A model generated the notes under the pieces. That model was not told the origin of the DNA, made no database searches, and saw only the letters and a program-made list of their open reading frames with translations. Positions 17,688 through 26,164 of a DNA stretch of 64,000 bases are shown here, in pieces (position 1 is the first letter of the stretch; the number at the start of each line of letters is the position of its first letter). The stretch comes from CAYPGT01 sp964512985 (GTDB taxonomy: Bacteria; Cyanobacteriota; Vampirovibrionia; LMEP-6097). The stretch spans positions 1 through 64,000 of the forward strand of contig CAZELI010000001.1 of NCBI GenBank assembly GCA_964512985.1. The letters are read 5' to 3'. The position numbers and the translations under genes were made by a program.

Positions 17688-18863
17688 CTAAGCAGGTAAG
17701 AGTTCACCTTCTCGTGCACTAGTTCTTTCTTCTCTTGTAGCTTCTCTTACAGTTACATAATTTTTTAGTCTATCCTGCGCTTCATCGAGTGCAACTCTAG
17801 TTGGGTCTAATAAACTAATTCCTGAATCATCATCTTTTCTTCCAGACATCAATATTAATTCTGGTAATTGCTGTCCATCAGAACTAGGTATAAATGTCCA
17901 TTCCTGATTATTAATTAAAGATTCTACGTGACCTGGTACGTTGCTTTGAGCTAATAATTCAAATACATCATTGACAGTCATAAGTTGTTTACATGGTTTG
18001 GGAGGTTCATATCCAGTTAAACTTCTATCAATATCTGAATCAGGTACATTTCTTAAAACTTGACCAATATTGTCCTCGTATTTGTTTTTATCTCTAGAAG
18101 CATAAAGACGATCAACTAAATGAAATTCTGCTCCACCTTGTCTGCCATTAGTAAGCCTATATGTCTGACTAAGATTAGATAAATCTAAATCATCACGTAT
18201 TCCAAAAGTATTTGGATTCTGTTGATCAATTATCTGGGCGATTTCCTCAGCTTGTAAAACATTATCCATAAATCTAACTACTTGAAAACCAGCATTTAAA
18301 AATGGGATCACCTTACAATCCGTTGTTGTTGTTGTTAATTTCAAAGTGCCTGGCAAAATAAATGCAGGATTACCAAACCTTTGTGCAGTTATACGTAAAA
18401 GTTTCATGATATCAGAATTTGGAATGCCACTATCTGGTTTAAGGGCATCTTCATTTATAAAAGCATATAATTCCTTCATCCCTTTACCACCAGGAACTGG
18501 ACCAAAATTCCAGCTTATAAATTCTTGCAAGATTTCTAATTGTCTCGCATCATATTGGTCTTGAGTAGTACCATTTTTTAAAGCCTGTATTTTTTCCCCT
18601 ATATCAAAAAAATTATTTAATACAACCTTATCGGTTCTATCAGGAATGTCAGTATTTAAAATTTTTCTTTTACTACTTAATCTGACATTTGGTTGAATAT
18701 CTTTTGGATTATCAACTTTAGTAAACATTTTTCTAACTTCATTTCGAACTCTTTCAGAATTAGGAGATTCACCTTCATTTACCTTTGCAATTGTTCTTCT
18801 GATGTGTGGTTCACCAGTCCAAAATCGCCTTTGTAGAATAGCATTTTCAATCTGTTCTTTCAT
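17688..18863 (-). CDS. Hypothetical protein
   Basis: 391 aa, soluble, with no signal peptide or recognised domain. Composition is ordinary, with a short run of threonines near residue 181 (LKLTTTTTDCK). The AGAGAG just before the ATG may act as ribosome-binding site. Convergent with the 530-aa orphan gene, only 9 nt between stops. Its own promoter (18910-18918) separates it from accC. Confidence 0.6.
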   Translation of the reverse strand: MKEQIENAILQRRFWTGEPHIRRTIAKVNEGESPNSERVRNEVRKMFTKVDNPKDIQPNVRLSSKRKILNTDIPDRTDKVVLNNFFDIGEKIQALKNGTTQDQYDARQLEILQEFISWNFGPVPGGKGMKELYAFINEDALKPDSGIPNSDIMKLLRITAQRFGNPAFILPGTLKLTTTTTDCKVIPFLNAGFQVVRFMDNVLQAEEIAQIIDQQNPNTFGIRDDLDLSNLSQTYRLTNGRQGGAEFHLVDRLYASRDKNKYEDNIGQVLRNVPDSDIDRSLTGYEPPKPCKQLMTVNDVFELLAQSNVPGHVESLINNQEWTFIPSSDGQQLPELILMSGRKDDDSGISLLDPTRVALDEAQDRLKNYVTVREATREERTSAREGELLPA

Positions 18864-18909
18864 TCTCTCTAACTTTAATCCTTAATCAACATTGACTACG
18901 ACAATACAG

Positions 18910-18918
18910 ATTCTAGCA
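18910..18918 (-). promoter_or_regulatory. Extended -10 promoter for the 391-aa orphan gene
   Basis: On the minus strand TGC-TAGAAT, preceded by GCA (GCATGC context). A second TGC-TATAAT in the same GCATGC context lies about 60 nt further upstream. No convincing -35 box. Leader of about 40 nt. Confidence 0.45.
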
Positions 18919-18983
18919 TGCACACTGGAATCTTATATTGACAAGAAGTAATTTTTATAAATTTTTTAACTATTATAGCATGC

Positions 18984-20363
18984 CTAAGTCTTTGAATTTA
19001 CTAGGGTTTCACTAACCATCTCTTTCTCAATAAAATCCGTACAAACCAGTCCATTCTGGAAAACAGGGTTCTCCATAACACGTTTATGGAAAGGAATAGT
19101 AGATTCTATGCCAGTAATAGTGAACTCATCAAGGCATCTCTGCATTCTTTTCACGGCCTGATCACGGGTGCGGCCCCAAACTATTAGTTTACCCATAAGC
19201 GAGTCGTAATTAGGAGGCATGAAGTAGTCGGTATAACAATGAGTATCCACTCTTACACCTAAACCTCCAGGAGGCATAAACCCAGTAATGTGGCCTGGAC
19301 AAGGCATAAAGTTACGAGTGGAATCTTCAGCGTTAATTCTGCATTCAATAGAGTGTCCAGAGATCTTTATGTCATCTTGAGTGAAATCAAACTTCTCTCC
19401 TTGCGCTACGCGAAGTTGCCATTGCACTAGATCAAATCCTGTCACCATCTCGGTTACACAATGCTCTACTTGGATACGTGTGTTCATCTCGATGAAGTAA
19501 TATTCTTTGGTTTCTGGAACAAAAATATATTCGATAGTACCAGCACCTTCGTAATTAACAGACTTAGCAGCTTTAACGGCATCAGCTCCCATGCGTTGAC
19601 GTAATTCTGGATCTACTACTGGAGATGGCGCTTCTTCGATGAGCTTTTGGTGACGGCGTTGTACACTGCAGTCACGCTCTCCCATATGCACGCAATTACC
19701 ATGACTATCAGCAAAGACCTGTAACTCAATGTGCTTCATGCGTGTAATAAATTTTTCGATATAAACACCTGCATTCCCAAACGCGTTTTGGGCCTCGGTT
19801 TGAGCTTGAATAAAATTCTTCTCTAGTTCAGGTCTGTCCTTACAGACTCGCATTCCACGTCCACCCCCACCAGCGGTAGCTTTAATAATGACTGGATAAC
19901 CAATCTTAGTTTCTACTATATTGATAGCAGCTTCAATCGTCTCTACTAAGCCATCAGACCCTGGCACTACTGGAACTCCTGCAGCCATAACGGTTTCACG
20001 GGCAGTAGCCTTGTCGCCCATCTTGCGGATGGCATTTCCACTAGGGCCTATAAATTTAATATTATGCTCATTACAAACATCAACGAAGTGAGCATTCTCA
20101 GAAAGAAAACCATAGCCAGGATGTATAGCGTCAGCACCTGAAGTAAGAGCGGCACTAATAATGGCAGGTATATGCAGATAACTTTTAGATGATAAAGCAG
20201 GACCAATGCAATAAGCCTCATCTGCCATAGTCACATGCATACTATCTTCATCAGCTTCAGAATAAACCGCCACGGTTTTGATACCAAGTTCCTTGCAAGC
20301 TCTGATAACCCGCAGGGCTATTTCCCCCCGATTAGCTATTAGAACTTTTTTTAGGATAGTCAT
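18984..20363 (-). CDS. accC: Biotin carboxylase subunit of acetyl-CoA carboxylase
   Basis: Carboxylates biotin on BCCP using ATP and bicarbonate, the first step of fatty acid synthesis. N-terminal biotin carboxylase domain (LIANRGEIALRVIRAC), ATP-grasp glycine loop ATAGGGGRGMR near residue 162, active-site region FIEMNTRIQVEH and a C-terminal domain ending near residue 445. 459 aa is normal. accB is not adjacent here. It stands alone, divergent from an exported protein gene. Confidence 0.97.
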   Translation of the reverse strand: MTILKKVLIANRGEIALRVIRACKELGIKTVAVYSEADEDSMHVTMADEAYCIGPALSSKSYLHIPAIISAALTSGADAIHPGYGFLSENAHFVDVCNEHNIKFIGPSGNAIRKMGDKATARETVMAAGVPVVPGSDGLVETIEAAINIVETKIGYPVIIKATAGGGGRGMRVCKDRPELEKNFIQAQTEAQNAFGNAGVYIEKFITRMKHIELQVFADSHGNCVHMGERDCSVQRRHQKLIEEAPSPVVDPELRQRMGADAVKAAKSVNYEGAGTIEYIFVPETKEYYFIEMNTRIQVEHCVTEMVTGFDLVQWQLRVAQGEKFDFTQDDIKISGHSIECRINAEDSTRNFMPCPGHITGFMPPGGLGVRVDTHCYTDYFMPPNYDSLMGKLIVWGRTRDQAVKRMQRCLDEFTITGIESTIPFHKRVMENPVFQNGLVCTDFIEKEMVSETLVNSKT

Positions 20364-20392
20364 GATTAAAGATCATACTATTTTATCCTTTT

Positions 20393-20401
20393 TGCTATAA
20401 T
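20393..20401 (+). promoter_or_regulatory. Consensus extended -10 promoter, leaderless configuration
   Basis: TGC-TATAAT is a perfect extended -10 box. The ATG is at 20410, so the transcript is expected to begin within 2-3 nt of the start codon. Confidence 0.65.
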
Positions 20402-20409
20402 CATTAATT

Positions 20410-21036
20410 ATGAAAAAGAGTCTTAATTTAATTCTTAGTTTACTAATTATTTCTATGCAAATACCTAATATGGTAAATGCAGGTGTTGTAAAGGAGTTAG
20501 TAGAAGTAGATGAAACTCAGAGGATGCTTGAAGAGCAAGAGAGAATTCGCAAGCAAGAAGAATATAAGAGAGAAGCTATGGAACAGGCTCAAGCACCTGA
20601 AGTAGAGCCAGAACCTACTCCAGTGGTAGAGGAAACTAAAGTTATAGAACGTACTGAAACTGTTGAAGAGGAAGTTGTTGAGACAACTCATGTAGCTTCA
20701 TCTTGTACTGCTTGTGATGCTGTAGAGAATATATTTGGCGTTATTATTGGCGTGCCTGTCGGTGCTGTAATGGGCTTAGTGAGAGGATCTGCGGCTAAAG
20801 GTACTGATTTAGCTGAATCATATAGTGATGGCCTTGGCGGCGGTGTAGTAGGTACTACAATAGGCGTCCCTAGTGGAGTTGTAGTTGGTGGAGTTACTGG
20901 TGCTGCTACTGGTTTATTAGATGGTGCTATTACTGGTGCTGTTGAAGGCTGGCGTCATCCATTCACTAGAAAGAACTTTGTACTTGATGGTGATTTCTTA
21001 GACTATGATCCGTACGATATTGGTACTGACTACTAG
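20410..21036 (+). CDS. Exported protein with glycine-zipper C-terminal half
   Basis: Signal peptide at residues 1-24 (cleavage after VNA). Residues 30-75 form a charged coiled-coil stretch (EEQERIRKQEEYKREAMEQ), then an acidic Pro/Glu/Val linker. Residues 110-185 are a Gly/Val/Ala region with repeated GVPxGxVxG and GAATGLLDGAITGAVEG motifs, like glycine-zipper proteins that insert into membranes. One CxxC (CTAC) lies between. Function unknown. Its stop is 7 nt from the stop of the convergent speD-like gene. Confidence 0.7.
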   Translation: MKKSLNLILSLLIISMQIPNMVNAGVVKELVEVDETQRMLEEQERIRKQEEYKREAMEQAQAPEVEPEPTPVVEETKVIERTETVEEEVVETTHVASSCTACDAVENIFGVIIGVPVGAVMGLVRGSAAKGTDLAESYSDGLGGGVVGTTIGVPSGVVVGGVTGAATGLLDGAITGAVEGWRHPFTRKNFVLDGDFLDYDPYDIGTDY

Positions 21037-21043
21037 AGAGATT

Positions 21044-21400
21044 TTACGACACAATATGCTTCTTTATTAGGTTTCTTACTACCTTTAAATCATATTCTTC
21101 TGACAATAGTTCTTTCTTAAAAGCTTCAGCAACTTTGCTTGCGTAGTGTTTGTCCTTCGATGAGTAAAGATCCACAGCACAGGCACGATACTCGGGCCAA
21201 GTATGGATACTGAAATGAAAATCTTTAGTAACTACAGTTGCGGTAACACCCTCTGGCTCAAATTGAATATAGTTGTCATTACATACTTCTAGGTCAAGAT
21301 TACATAGTACTCTTTCAATAGCAGCCTTAAGTTCTTCTGTTTTAGCAAGGGTTGTTTTATCGGCTTTATAAAAATCAACAATAATATGGGTCTTAATCAT
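21044..21400 (-). CDS. S-adenosylmethionine decarboxylase-like protein, apparently inactive
   Basis: Small SpeD/SpeH-type fold (118 aa). The region around TKDFHFSIHTWPEY matches the active-site strand of prokaryotic AdoMet decarboxylase, normally ESHxxIHTWPEY. In that family the chain is cut before the Ser, which becomes the pyruvoyl group; here it is Phe61, with Asp60 for Glu. The proton-donor Cys (TCG) is Ser81 (YSSKD). His62 and His66 remain. No autoprocessing would be expected. The ATG at 21400 is preferred: a TGCTAAGAT -10-like box lies just upstream (21415-21423) and the longer start would fall before it. Confidence 0.8.
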   Translation of the reverse strand: MIKTHIIVDFYKADKTTLAKTEELKAAIERVLCNLDLEVCNDNYIQFEPEGVTATVVTKDFHFSIHTWPEYRACAVDLYSSKDKHYASKVAEAFKKELLSEEYDLKVVRNLIKKHIVS

Positions 21401-21448
21401 GATGAGAAGCCATAATCTTAGCAAATTCTTCTTTAAAGCAGCTTTTTA

Positions 21449-21642
21449 GTAACTACTTACTCAGTTAAATCATATTTTCTCCTTCAAAAAGGATGGGTTC
21501 CGCCGATTCGCGGCGTTTGCGCTGCGCGCGGCTTACAGAGAGAATTGTTTAGCAGTCCGCAGGACGAACCGCGCCGCAGGCGCGGAACCACAACAAAATG
21601 AGATTTAGACTTAATTTTATTATTGATAAGGGAAGTAATTAC
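21449..21642 (+). mobile_element. MITE-like GC-rich hairpin element, copy 2
   Basis: The core at 21496-21591 carries the four mini-hairpins between GGTTCC and GGAACC. Outer ends are inverted: GTAACTACTTAC on the left and GTAATTACTTCC when the right end is reverse-complemented (10 of 12). Flanks GCTTTTTA (21441-21448) and GCTTTTCA (21643-21650) look like an old target duplication, 7 of 8. It lies between the speD-like gene start and rplM. Confidence 0.75.
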
Positions 21643-21721
21643 GCTTTTCATAATCTCTACAATTATGAAAATACTATTTAAAAACACATAAACATGACTG
21701 TTCTTGGTAAAATTCAACCCT

Positions 21722-22153
21722 ATGCCTAATTCACAGAAAACTACTAAAACCTATACTCAGAAGGAAATCGACCGTAAATGGAGAGTATTTGATGCTGAAG
21801 GTAAGATTTTGGGCCGTTTAGCTACTGAGATAGCTAACGCTCTTAGAGGCAAGGATAAGGCAGAGTTTAGTCCTAGCCAAGATATTGGGGATTTTGTAGT
21901 AGTAATTAACGCTGAGAAGATTAAGGTAAGTGGTGATAAGGCAAACCAAAAGCTATATTACAGACATAGTCAACGTCCGGGAAGTATTAAATCAGAAACA
22001 CTTGCTAGTCTTCGTGAGAGAAGACCTGAAGAAATTATTCGTAGAGCAGTTGAAGGAATGTTACCAGGTAACAGAATGGGTGACCAATTAATCAATAAGC
22101 TGAAGATTTATGCAGGAGCAGAGCATCCACATGCAGCTCAGTTAGCAGCATAA
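21722..22153 (+). CDS. rplM: 50S ribosomal protein L13
   Basis: The protein shows WRVFDAEGKILGRLATEIA, the L13 N-terminal signature, and RAVEGMLPGNRMGDQ in the second half. The ATG at 21722 is chosen over a TTG six codons earlier, which falls within a possible extended -10 box TGG-TAAAAT (21705-21713); that box would start the mRNA almost at the ATG. rpsI follows after 29 nt, the usual L13-S9 operon. Confidence 0.96.
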   Translation: MPNSQKTTKTYTQKEIDRKWRVFDAEGKILGRLATEIANALRGKDKAEFSPSQDIGDFVVVINAEKIKVSGDKANQKLYYRHSQRPGSIKSETLASLRERRPEEIIRRAVEGMLPGNRMGDQLINKLKIYAGAEHPHAAQLAA

Positions 22154-22182
22154 GTTACACGCAAGAAGGAATTATTTAAAAA

Positions 22183-22587
22183 ATGAAAAAATCACAAGAG
22201 AATCAAATTACTACCGGCAAAAGAAAGAGAGCTATTGCGCGTATCAGACTTAGATCAGGTGAAGGTAAAGTTGTAGTTAATGGTAAAGATAGTTTCGAAG
22301 CTTATTTCGGCGCTAGAGAAAGTCTTAAGAAGAAGATCATGAGCCCGATTGAGCTTACAGGTAATATTGATAAGCTTGATATTTTTGTTAATGTACAAGG
22401 TGGTGGTAAAGCTGGTCAAGCTGATGCTGTGGCATCTGCTCTAGCTAAAGCTCTTGCTACTCATAAAGACACTAATCGTAAGAACCTTAAATCAGCTGGC
22501 TTGCTCAGTAGAGATTCTAGAATCAAGGAATCTAAGAAATACGGACGTAAGAAAGCGAGAAAACGCTTCCAGTTCTCTAAGAGATAA
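22183..22587 (+). CDS. rpsI: 30S ribosomal protein S9
   Basis: 134 aa with TGKRKRAIARIRLRSGEGKVVVNG split over the N-terminus and the conserved basic C-terminus ending FQFSKR. Second gene of the L13-S9 operon. The 3' end is followed within 8 nt by the left inverted repeat of the next unit rather than by a clear terminator. Confidence 0.96.
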   Translation: MKKSQENQITTGKRKRAIARIRLRSGEGKVVVNGKDSFEAYFGARESLKKKIMSPIELTGNIDKLDIFVNVQGGGKAGQADAVASALAKALATHKDTNRKNLKSAGLLSRDSRIKESKKYGRKKARKRFQFSKR

Positions 22588-22594
22588 TTTTATT

Positions 22595-22626
22595 AAGTGT
22601 CTGAGTGACGGAGTGTGTGAGTGGCT
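22595..22626 (+). repeat. Left inverted repeat of a single-gene unit
   Basis: Matches the reverse complement of 23895-23918 at 23 of 24 positions, with an 8-nt insertion (GGAGTGTG) in this left copy. The pair encloses one orphan gene. Confidence 0.6.
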
Positions 22627-22684
22627 ATTAGCTAGTTGCTTCTACAGAAGGATTTTTTATAAGTAAGATCCCTCATTAAGCATG

Positions 22685-22731
22685 ATTGCATCAATTGCAC
22701 CATCAAATCAAGAATTGCACCAAATGCACCA
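22685..22731. promoter_or_regulatory. Array of four ATTGCACCA-like 9-mers
   Basis: Two tandem pairs: ATTGCATCA-ATTGCACCA at 22685-22702 and ATTGCACCA-AATGCACCA at 22714-22731, 11 nt apart. The array ends 14 nt before the -35 box of the next promoter, the position of an activator or repressor site. Confidence 0.6.
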
Positions 22732-22744
22732 AGGTAATATATTT

Positions 22745-22773
22745 TTGACTAAATGTTAATATCATGCTAATAT
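22745..22773 (+). promoter_or_regulatory. Sigma-70-type promoter, leaderless configuration
   Basis: TTGACT (22745-22750), 17-bp spacer, TGC-TAATAT (22765-22773). The ATG is at 22781, so the mRNA should start at or next to the start codon. Confidence 0.7.
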
Positions 22774-22780
22774 TATCTGT

Positions 22781-23920
22781 ATGGCTTTTAACAGACCACA
22801 CTTAGGACATACAAGTGATTATCAACCAGTTCATTATCATCAATACTTGCGCACTTTAGGACGATATTCAGATTCTAAACTTACTAAATCCAAAAGCATT
22901 TATCCAAGTTCAACTAAGAAACTCCACTCATCAAATAATCCTAAGTCTAATTTAGTTATCTCAGTTGTTGAAGATGATCCAAAAGTTTTGATAAATATTT
23001 TAGCTACCCTCGACAAACTTTTTAAAACACCATTATTAGATGATTCACTTGAAAAATTAAAGGATAAAGATATTTATTGTGTATGGGCTACAAATACAAC
23101 TGATCATAATCAACGATTCTCAGAATTGACGGAGAAACTAACAGGAAATATAGATTCAGTAGCTATTCTTGATGGAAATTCTTCGAAAGAACAATTCCCT
23201 GGAAGCTTCAGTAAGGAAACTGGGCATGGTGTCCTTGAATTTCTTTTTGATAGGAAAAAACAAGGCTTATTACGAAATATTTTTGCTCAATTTCAGAGTT
23301 CGCAACCAGACTGGGTTATTGACCATGCTTATGAATATGAAAAAAGACAATCTAAGCTTGATGAGAAAATTCCTGATGAATTAAAGAATGTGTATAAAGA
23401 ACTTGAATTACTACACATAAATCCTGGTTATTCTCGTATATATAGAAACTTTGAAATCAAGGATCAAGAAAATGATAGCTTATTAATTCCTAGCTCATTT
23501 AATAAAGATCGGGAAGAGTCTTTGTTAAAGAAGTTTCAAAAATTTTTTACAACTCAACCAGATGCCGATGTATTTTTTACAGAAGGTAAATTAAGTGGAT
23601 TTCATTGTTGGGAGCAGGGGTGTGGCACTCTAGGAGCTGAACATTCTTTATTTAAAATGCCAGAAAATTATCAAGCTAGTTCGACCGGAGGTTATTCTCC
23701 ACCTTTGGCTAGAAATGCTTTTGACCAACTAAAAGATAGATTTAAGCCAGCTGTTAAGTGGATGTTAGGAAATATTAATAATATTATGAATCTCTTTGAC
23801 AGTAATCGGAATATTTTAGTTACCAATAAATTGACTGGTAATATTGATACTTGGATGAAGTCACTCCTTAAAGCAACTAATAGCTTGATCGATGAGCCAC
23901 TCAGTCATTCAGACACTTAG
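22781..23920 (+). CDS. Orphan protein with a divergent response-regulator receiver-like domain
   Basis: 379 aa. Residues 57-158 follow the receiver pattern: strand 1 NLVISVVEDDPKVL with the acidic trio Glu64-Asp65-Asp66, strand 3 SVAILDGNSS with Asp131 in the phospho-acceptor place, then GHGVLEFLF. The remaining 220 residues are unrecognised, with no DNA-binding or kinase motif seen. A TTGACT-17-TAATAT promoter and 9-mer repeats lie upstream. The 3' end overlaps lpxD by 20 bp inside the right inverted repeat. Confidence 0.65.
   Translation: MAFNRPHLGHTSDYQPVHYHQYLRTLGRYSDSKLTKSKSIYPSSTKKLHSSNNPKSNLVISVVEDDPKVLINILATLDKLFKTPLLDDSLEKLKDKDIYCVWATNTTDHNQRFSELTEKLTGNIDSVAILDGNSSKEQFPGSFSKETGHGVLEFLFDRKKQGLLRNIFAQFQSSQPDWVIDHAYEYEKRQSKLDEKIPDELKNVYKELELLHINPGYSRIYRNFEIKDQENDSLLIPSSFNKDREESLLKKFQKFFTTQPDADVFFTEGKLSGFHCWEQGCGTLGAEHSLFKMPENYQASSTGGYSPPLARNAFDQLKDRFKPAVKWMLGNINNIMNLFDSNRNILVTNKLTGNIDTWMKSLLKATNSLIDEPLSHSDT
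23895..23918 (-). repeat. Right inverted repeat of a single-gene unit
   Basis: Inverted copy of 22595-22626. It encodes the last residues of the orphan protein (LSHSDT) and, antisense, the end of LpxD, so the unit ends inside coding sequence on both strands. Confidence 0.6.
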
Positions 23921-25040
23921 TCTTACTCATCTCATCGACTTTAGCTTTAAGCTTGCGTAATTCTTCTTGCTGTTTAGGTAGTCTAACTATAGCTCTTTGG
24001 CGGCGCAGAAACTCACCGTAAGCGATTGCTGGAGTGCCAAGTACTGGCATGAATGGATCTACATCAGAATTAGCGGCACTAAACGCTCCTACTACAGCAT
24101 CATTCCCAATCTCCACCCCATCACCGCAACCTGAAGCCCCTGCCATGGTAACTCTATCACCAATACGGGCGCTGCCTGCAATCCCAGTCTGGGAGATGAT
24201 TAGAGCATCTTTGCCGATTTGTACGTTATGAGCGATCTGACATAGATTATCAATTTTAGTACCCTCACCAATAACCGTGGAGCCGATAGTCCCTCTATCT
24301 ATGCAAGTATTAGCACCGATTTCTACGTCATCATAAATAATTACATTACCAATCGAGTTGATTTTGTGTTGAATCTGTCTGTCCATAGAGAAATTAAAAT
24401 CCCTCTTCTGCATCTTCTCAAGATTAGTAGGTTCTTCGGTAATATAACTATAGCCATCAGCACCGATAACAGTATTAGGATGAATTATTACTCGATTATG
24501 GATTTCTACGTAATCTTCAATCACAACTCCTGATCTAATTAAACAATTCTCACCAATGCTGGAATAAGCTCCGATAGTGACTCGTGGATGAATTATAGTT
24601 CCTGCACCGATAGTAGTATTCGGTCCAATAAAAGTTAAAGCTCCAATACTTGCGTTTGGATTAATCTTGGCACTTAGATCTATGATAGCGCTAGGATGGA
24701 TCCCAGAGGCAGGTTTGAAGCGTTCTTTCTCAAAGTGACTAATAAGTTTTTGCAGAGCATACTTGGGGCGAGGATGAATAATAAAATTCAAATTATCATT
24801 CTTTCGAGATTCTCTATAAGCTTGAAACTCTTTGTCTTGCTCAAGTTCATTAGAAATGAGAAACACTAGAGCCTGGGACTCTTTAAGAAGTTTTTCTGCT
24901 TTACTAAAGCGATTGGGAAAGATTAATGCAAGTTGTTGTGTTGATGCAAGCTTGGGCGTGGCAGCAAGTGATTCTATCTCACTGTTTTCATTACCTTGAA
25001 TTATAGATTTTGTTATAAGTGCTAGTTCTTTAAGCTTCAT
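23901..25040 (-). CDS. lpxD: UDP-3-O-acylglucosamine N-acyltransferase
   Basis: Adds the N-linked hydroxyacyl chain in lipid A synthesis. An N-terminal uridine-binding domain (residues 1-115) is followed by a long left-handed beta-helix of hexapeptide repeats (from HPSAIIDLSAKINPNASIG onward) with IAHNVQIG containing the catalytic His, and a C-terminal helical tail. 379 aa, a little long. Its ATG overlaps the skp stop (ATGA), so it is coupled to the two Skp genes. It shows that the cell makes lipid A-type LPS. Confidence 0.95.
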   Translation of the reverse strand: MKLKELALITKSIIQGNENSEIESLAATPKLASTQQLALIFPNRFSKAEKLLKESQALVFLISNELEQDKEFQAYRESRKNDNLNFIIHPRPKYALQKLISHFEKERFKPASGIHPSAIIDLSAKINPNASIGALTFIGPNTTIGAGTIIHPRVTIGAYSSIGENCLIRSGVVIEDYVEIHNRVIIHPNTVIGADGYSYITEEPTNLEKMQKRDFNFSMDRQIQHKINSIGNVIIYDDVEIGANTCIDRGTIGSTVIGEGTKIDNLCQIAHNVQIGKDALIISQTGIAGSARIGDRVTMAGASGCGDGVEIGNDAVVGAFSAANSDVDPFMPVLGTPAIAYGEFLRRQRAIVRLPKQQEELRKLKAKVDEMSKTKCLND

Positions 25041-25507
25041 GTCTTAGGTTTAACTTCAGCCTTCCTTGCAGCTTCAAGTCTTGTTAAAAAAGTTTCTGTT
25101 ATATCTTCGATAGGAGATTGTACGTAACCTTTTTCAACTATAAGATCGATGTTTTTTTCTTTTGCAATGCTTTGTAATAATGTAGCAATATTTCTGTTGA
25201 TCTGGTTATTGTAAAACTCTTTATCATCTTGAATTTTTTCTACTTCTTCATCAACAATCTCCTGAATTGAGTCTTTTTTCTTTTCTAGTTCTATCTTATT
25301 ACCTTTGGCTTCTAATTCTTTCAATTCTTTCTCAGCGGTTTCTAAGATACGCTTGAAACCCGCTTCTGCAGAGTCTACTTTTTGATTAGCTTCTTGTACT
25401 AGAGAATATTGCTGATAGATCTGAACTATATCCAGGCTTACTACTTTAGCTAATACAGGACTAGCCAAAGAAATCATGAAAGATAGTATTAGTAATTTTT
25501 TCTTCAT
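25037..25507 (-). CDS. OmpH/Skp-family periplasmic chaperone (second copy)
   Basis: Signal peptide at residues 1-20 (cleavage after VLA), then KVVSLDIVQIYQQYSLVQEA, typical of Skp, a long coiled coil rich in Glu and Lys, and a C-terminal strand (KNIDLIVEKGYVQ). It would carry unfolded outer-membrane proteins. Overlaps lpxD by 4 nt, as in the common skp-lpxD operon. Confidence 0.9.
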   Translation of the reverse strand: MKKKLLILSFMISLASPVLAKVVSLDIVQIYQQYSLVQEANQKVDSAEAGFKRILETAEKELKELEAKGNKIELEKKKDSIQEIVDEEVEKIQDDKEFYNNQINRNIATLLQSIAKEKNIDLIVEKGYVQSPIEDITETFLTRLEAARKAEVKPKT

Positions 25508-25523
25508 TGCTTACAATTAATTC

Positions 25524-26015
25524 CTATTTAGTCGTTGTAGGGTTCAGTTTCTTTAAAACCAAGTCACTGACATCGGTTCCACCGTATAATACGGCTTCTT
25601 CTGTGAGAATGAGATCGTATTTATTTTCTTTGGCAACAGCATCAATAGCCTGCTTAATATTAGTTTCTACTTCTTCGCTTCTCTTATTAGAATCAGCTTC
25701 TAGTTTCTTTGCTTCAGGTTCTATTTCTAGACGCATTTGCTCTGCCATCATTTGTAATTCAGTTTGAGTTTTATTCTCGTTTTTAGCTTTCTCTAAAGCA
25801 GCTTTCTTTTCTATAACTTTTTTATTGAGATCAGCTTCTGCCTTAGCTATATCCTGCATTAACTTCTGAGCTTTAGGATAGCTTTGGATAATTTTATTGG
25901 AATTAATAGTAGCCACCTTAATATCTACCGCTTGGGTCGCAGAAACTAAGCTTGTTGCTAAGATTGTTGTCAATACTAATTGTGAAGTTTTTCTAATAAT
26001 TACTTGCATGGACAT
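25524..26015 (-). CDS. OmpH/Skp-family periplasmic chaperone (first copy)
   Basis: Signal peptide of about 30 residues ending TQA, then VDIKVATINSNKIIQSYPKAQ, a coiled coil of about 70 residues and KYDLILTEEAVLYGG near the C-terminus. Tandem paralogue of the gene 16 nt downstream, so the cell may build mixed trimers. First gene of the skp-skp-lpxD operon. Confidence 0.9.
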   Translation of the reverse strand: MSMQVIIRKTSQLVLTTILATSLVSATQAVDIKVATINSNKIIQSYPKAQKLMQDIAKAEADLNKKVIEKKAALEKAKNENKTQTELQMMAEQMRLEIEPEAKKLEADSNKRSEEVETNIKQAIDAVAKENKYDLILTEEAVLYGGTDVSDLVLKKLNPTTTK

Positions 26016-26164
26016 AATTATAACCTTTTTACCTCTTTTACATGTTTTTGAGTGAGATCGTAACTAGTAATTAAATTATTTAAATGAGATTTAGAAATAA
26101 TATATTATTTAATGAGTTGAGAGTTACATGCGATACAATGTTTTCGTAACAGATCTTATTAAAT

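Noticed and set aside
22685..22731. Repeats considered as a CRISPR array
   Set aside because: Units are 9 bp in tandem, without unique spacers of 25-45 bp and with no cas genes nearby.
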